NCBI GenBank assembly: GCA_045602025.1
Contig: JAZSAT010000042.1
Coordinates: 1 to 23,215, forward strand
Source of the DNA: RGIG5579 sp045602025
GTDB lineage: Bacteria > Bacillota > Clostridia > Oscillospirales > SIG627
Length of the DNA: 23,215 nt
Direction of reading: 5' to 3'
Shown here: positions 22,956 to 23,215 of the stretch, one piece after another
How positions within the stretch are numbered: position 1 is the first letter of the stretch
How the letters are laid out: each line of letters opens with the position of its first letter
The notes under the pieces: generated by a model
The model's input: only the letters and a program-made list of their open reading frames with translations
The model's database searches: none
Told to the model about the DNA's origin: nothing
Program-made: the position numbers and the translations under genes

Positions 22956-23215
22956 ATGAAACTTCAGAAAAAATATGAAATTGGTCAGAAGGTTGCTACC
23001 AGAGAAGCATACGGTAGTGCTCTTGCTGAATTTGGCGCAGATGAAAAGATCGTAGTTATGGATGCTGACCTTTCCAAGTCCACCAAAACTGCTGATTTTA
23101 AGAAGGAATTCCCCGAACGCTTTATTAACTGCGGTATCGCAGAAGCTAACATGGTAAGTGTTGCTGCAGGTCTTGCTGCAACCGGTAAAACTGTTTTTGC
23201 AAGCTCCTTTGCAAT
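22956..23215 (+). CDS. Transketolase, C-terminal subunit (3' truncated by window edge)
   Basis: The ATG at 22956, preceded by AAAGGTAGGA, opens a frame that runs off the right edge with 86 complete codons visible. The translation begins MKLQKKYEIGQKVATREAYG and contains VVMDADLSKST, FINCGIAEANMVSVAAGLA and TVFASSFA. These fit the pyrimidine-binding domain of transketolase, with the conserved Glu of GIAEANM that activates thiamine diphosphate in the partner subunit. It completes the enzyme with the gene just upstream; the transketolase C-terminal domain lies outside the window. Confidence 0.95.
   Translation, partial: MKLQKKYEIGQKVATREAYGSALAEFGADEKIVVMDADLSKSTKTADFKKEFPERFINCGIAEANMVSVAAGLAATGKTVFASSFA

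Overview
The window is a gene-dense, low-to-moderate GC stretch of a bacterial chromosome. It most likely comes from an endospore-forming Firmicute of the class Clostridia, perhaps an uncultured Oscillospirales-type lineage (inference). Supporting signs are spoVAD and spoVAE behind a sigma-G-like promoter, strong GGAGG ribosome binding sites, TTG starts, the division cluster yggS-sepF-yggT-divIVA, the long clostridial form of GluRS, and a split two-subunit transketolase. I see no tRNA or rRNA genes, CRISPR array, insertion sequence, prophage or defence system.

Layout. (1) 1-3716, plus strand: the 3' end of a CofE/F420-ligase-like gene and its terminator; spoVAD-spoVAE; prfB from its own promoter; a small Cys-rich membrane protein gene. 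(2) 3718-7057, minus strand: a gltX-glnS operon. (3) 7286-11074, plus strand: a sodium-pumping oxaloacetate decarboxylase operon (OadG, biotin carrier, OadB, OadA). Its OadB carries an unusual secreted-type N-terminal domain. (4) 11107-13169, minus strand: a 5-methyluridine RNA methyltransferase gene overlapping a YjjG-like phosphatase gene. (5) 13297-13554, plus strand: a stand-alone TSCPD-domain gene. (6) 13595-14350, minus strand: dapB. (7) 14485 to the right edge, plus strand: queA-miaA, a HlyD-like membrane protein, yggS-sepF-yggT-divIVA, lspA, an RluD-family gene, a Cof-type HAD phosphatase gene, and both transketolase subunits, the second cut by the edge.

Transcription is sharply punctuated. 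Near-consensus sigma-A promoters with exact 17-bp spacers precede prfB, gltX, oadG, the rlmCD-like gene, the TSCPD gene, queA and dapB. Three convergent junctions each share one hairpin terminator flanked by A and T tracts. The predicted dapB and queA promoters face each other, so each is predicted to transcribe through the other.

Functionally the region is mostly housekeeping: translation termination and tRNA charging, tRNA/rRNA modification (queA, miaA, rlmCD-like, rluD-like), division and envelope functions, lysine/diaminopimelate synthesis, the pentose phosphate pathway, and sodium bioenergetics. DapB draws on the precursor pool used for dipicolinate, and SpoVA proteins load dipicolinate into the forespore, so two genes here touch that pathway. 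The least ordinary items are the OadB fusion, the face-to-face dapB/queA promoters, the HlyD-like gene in the division cluster, and the small Cys/Asp-rich membrane protein.
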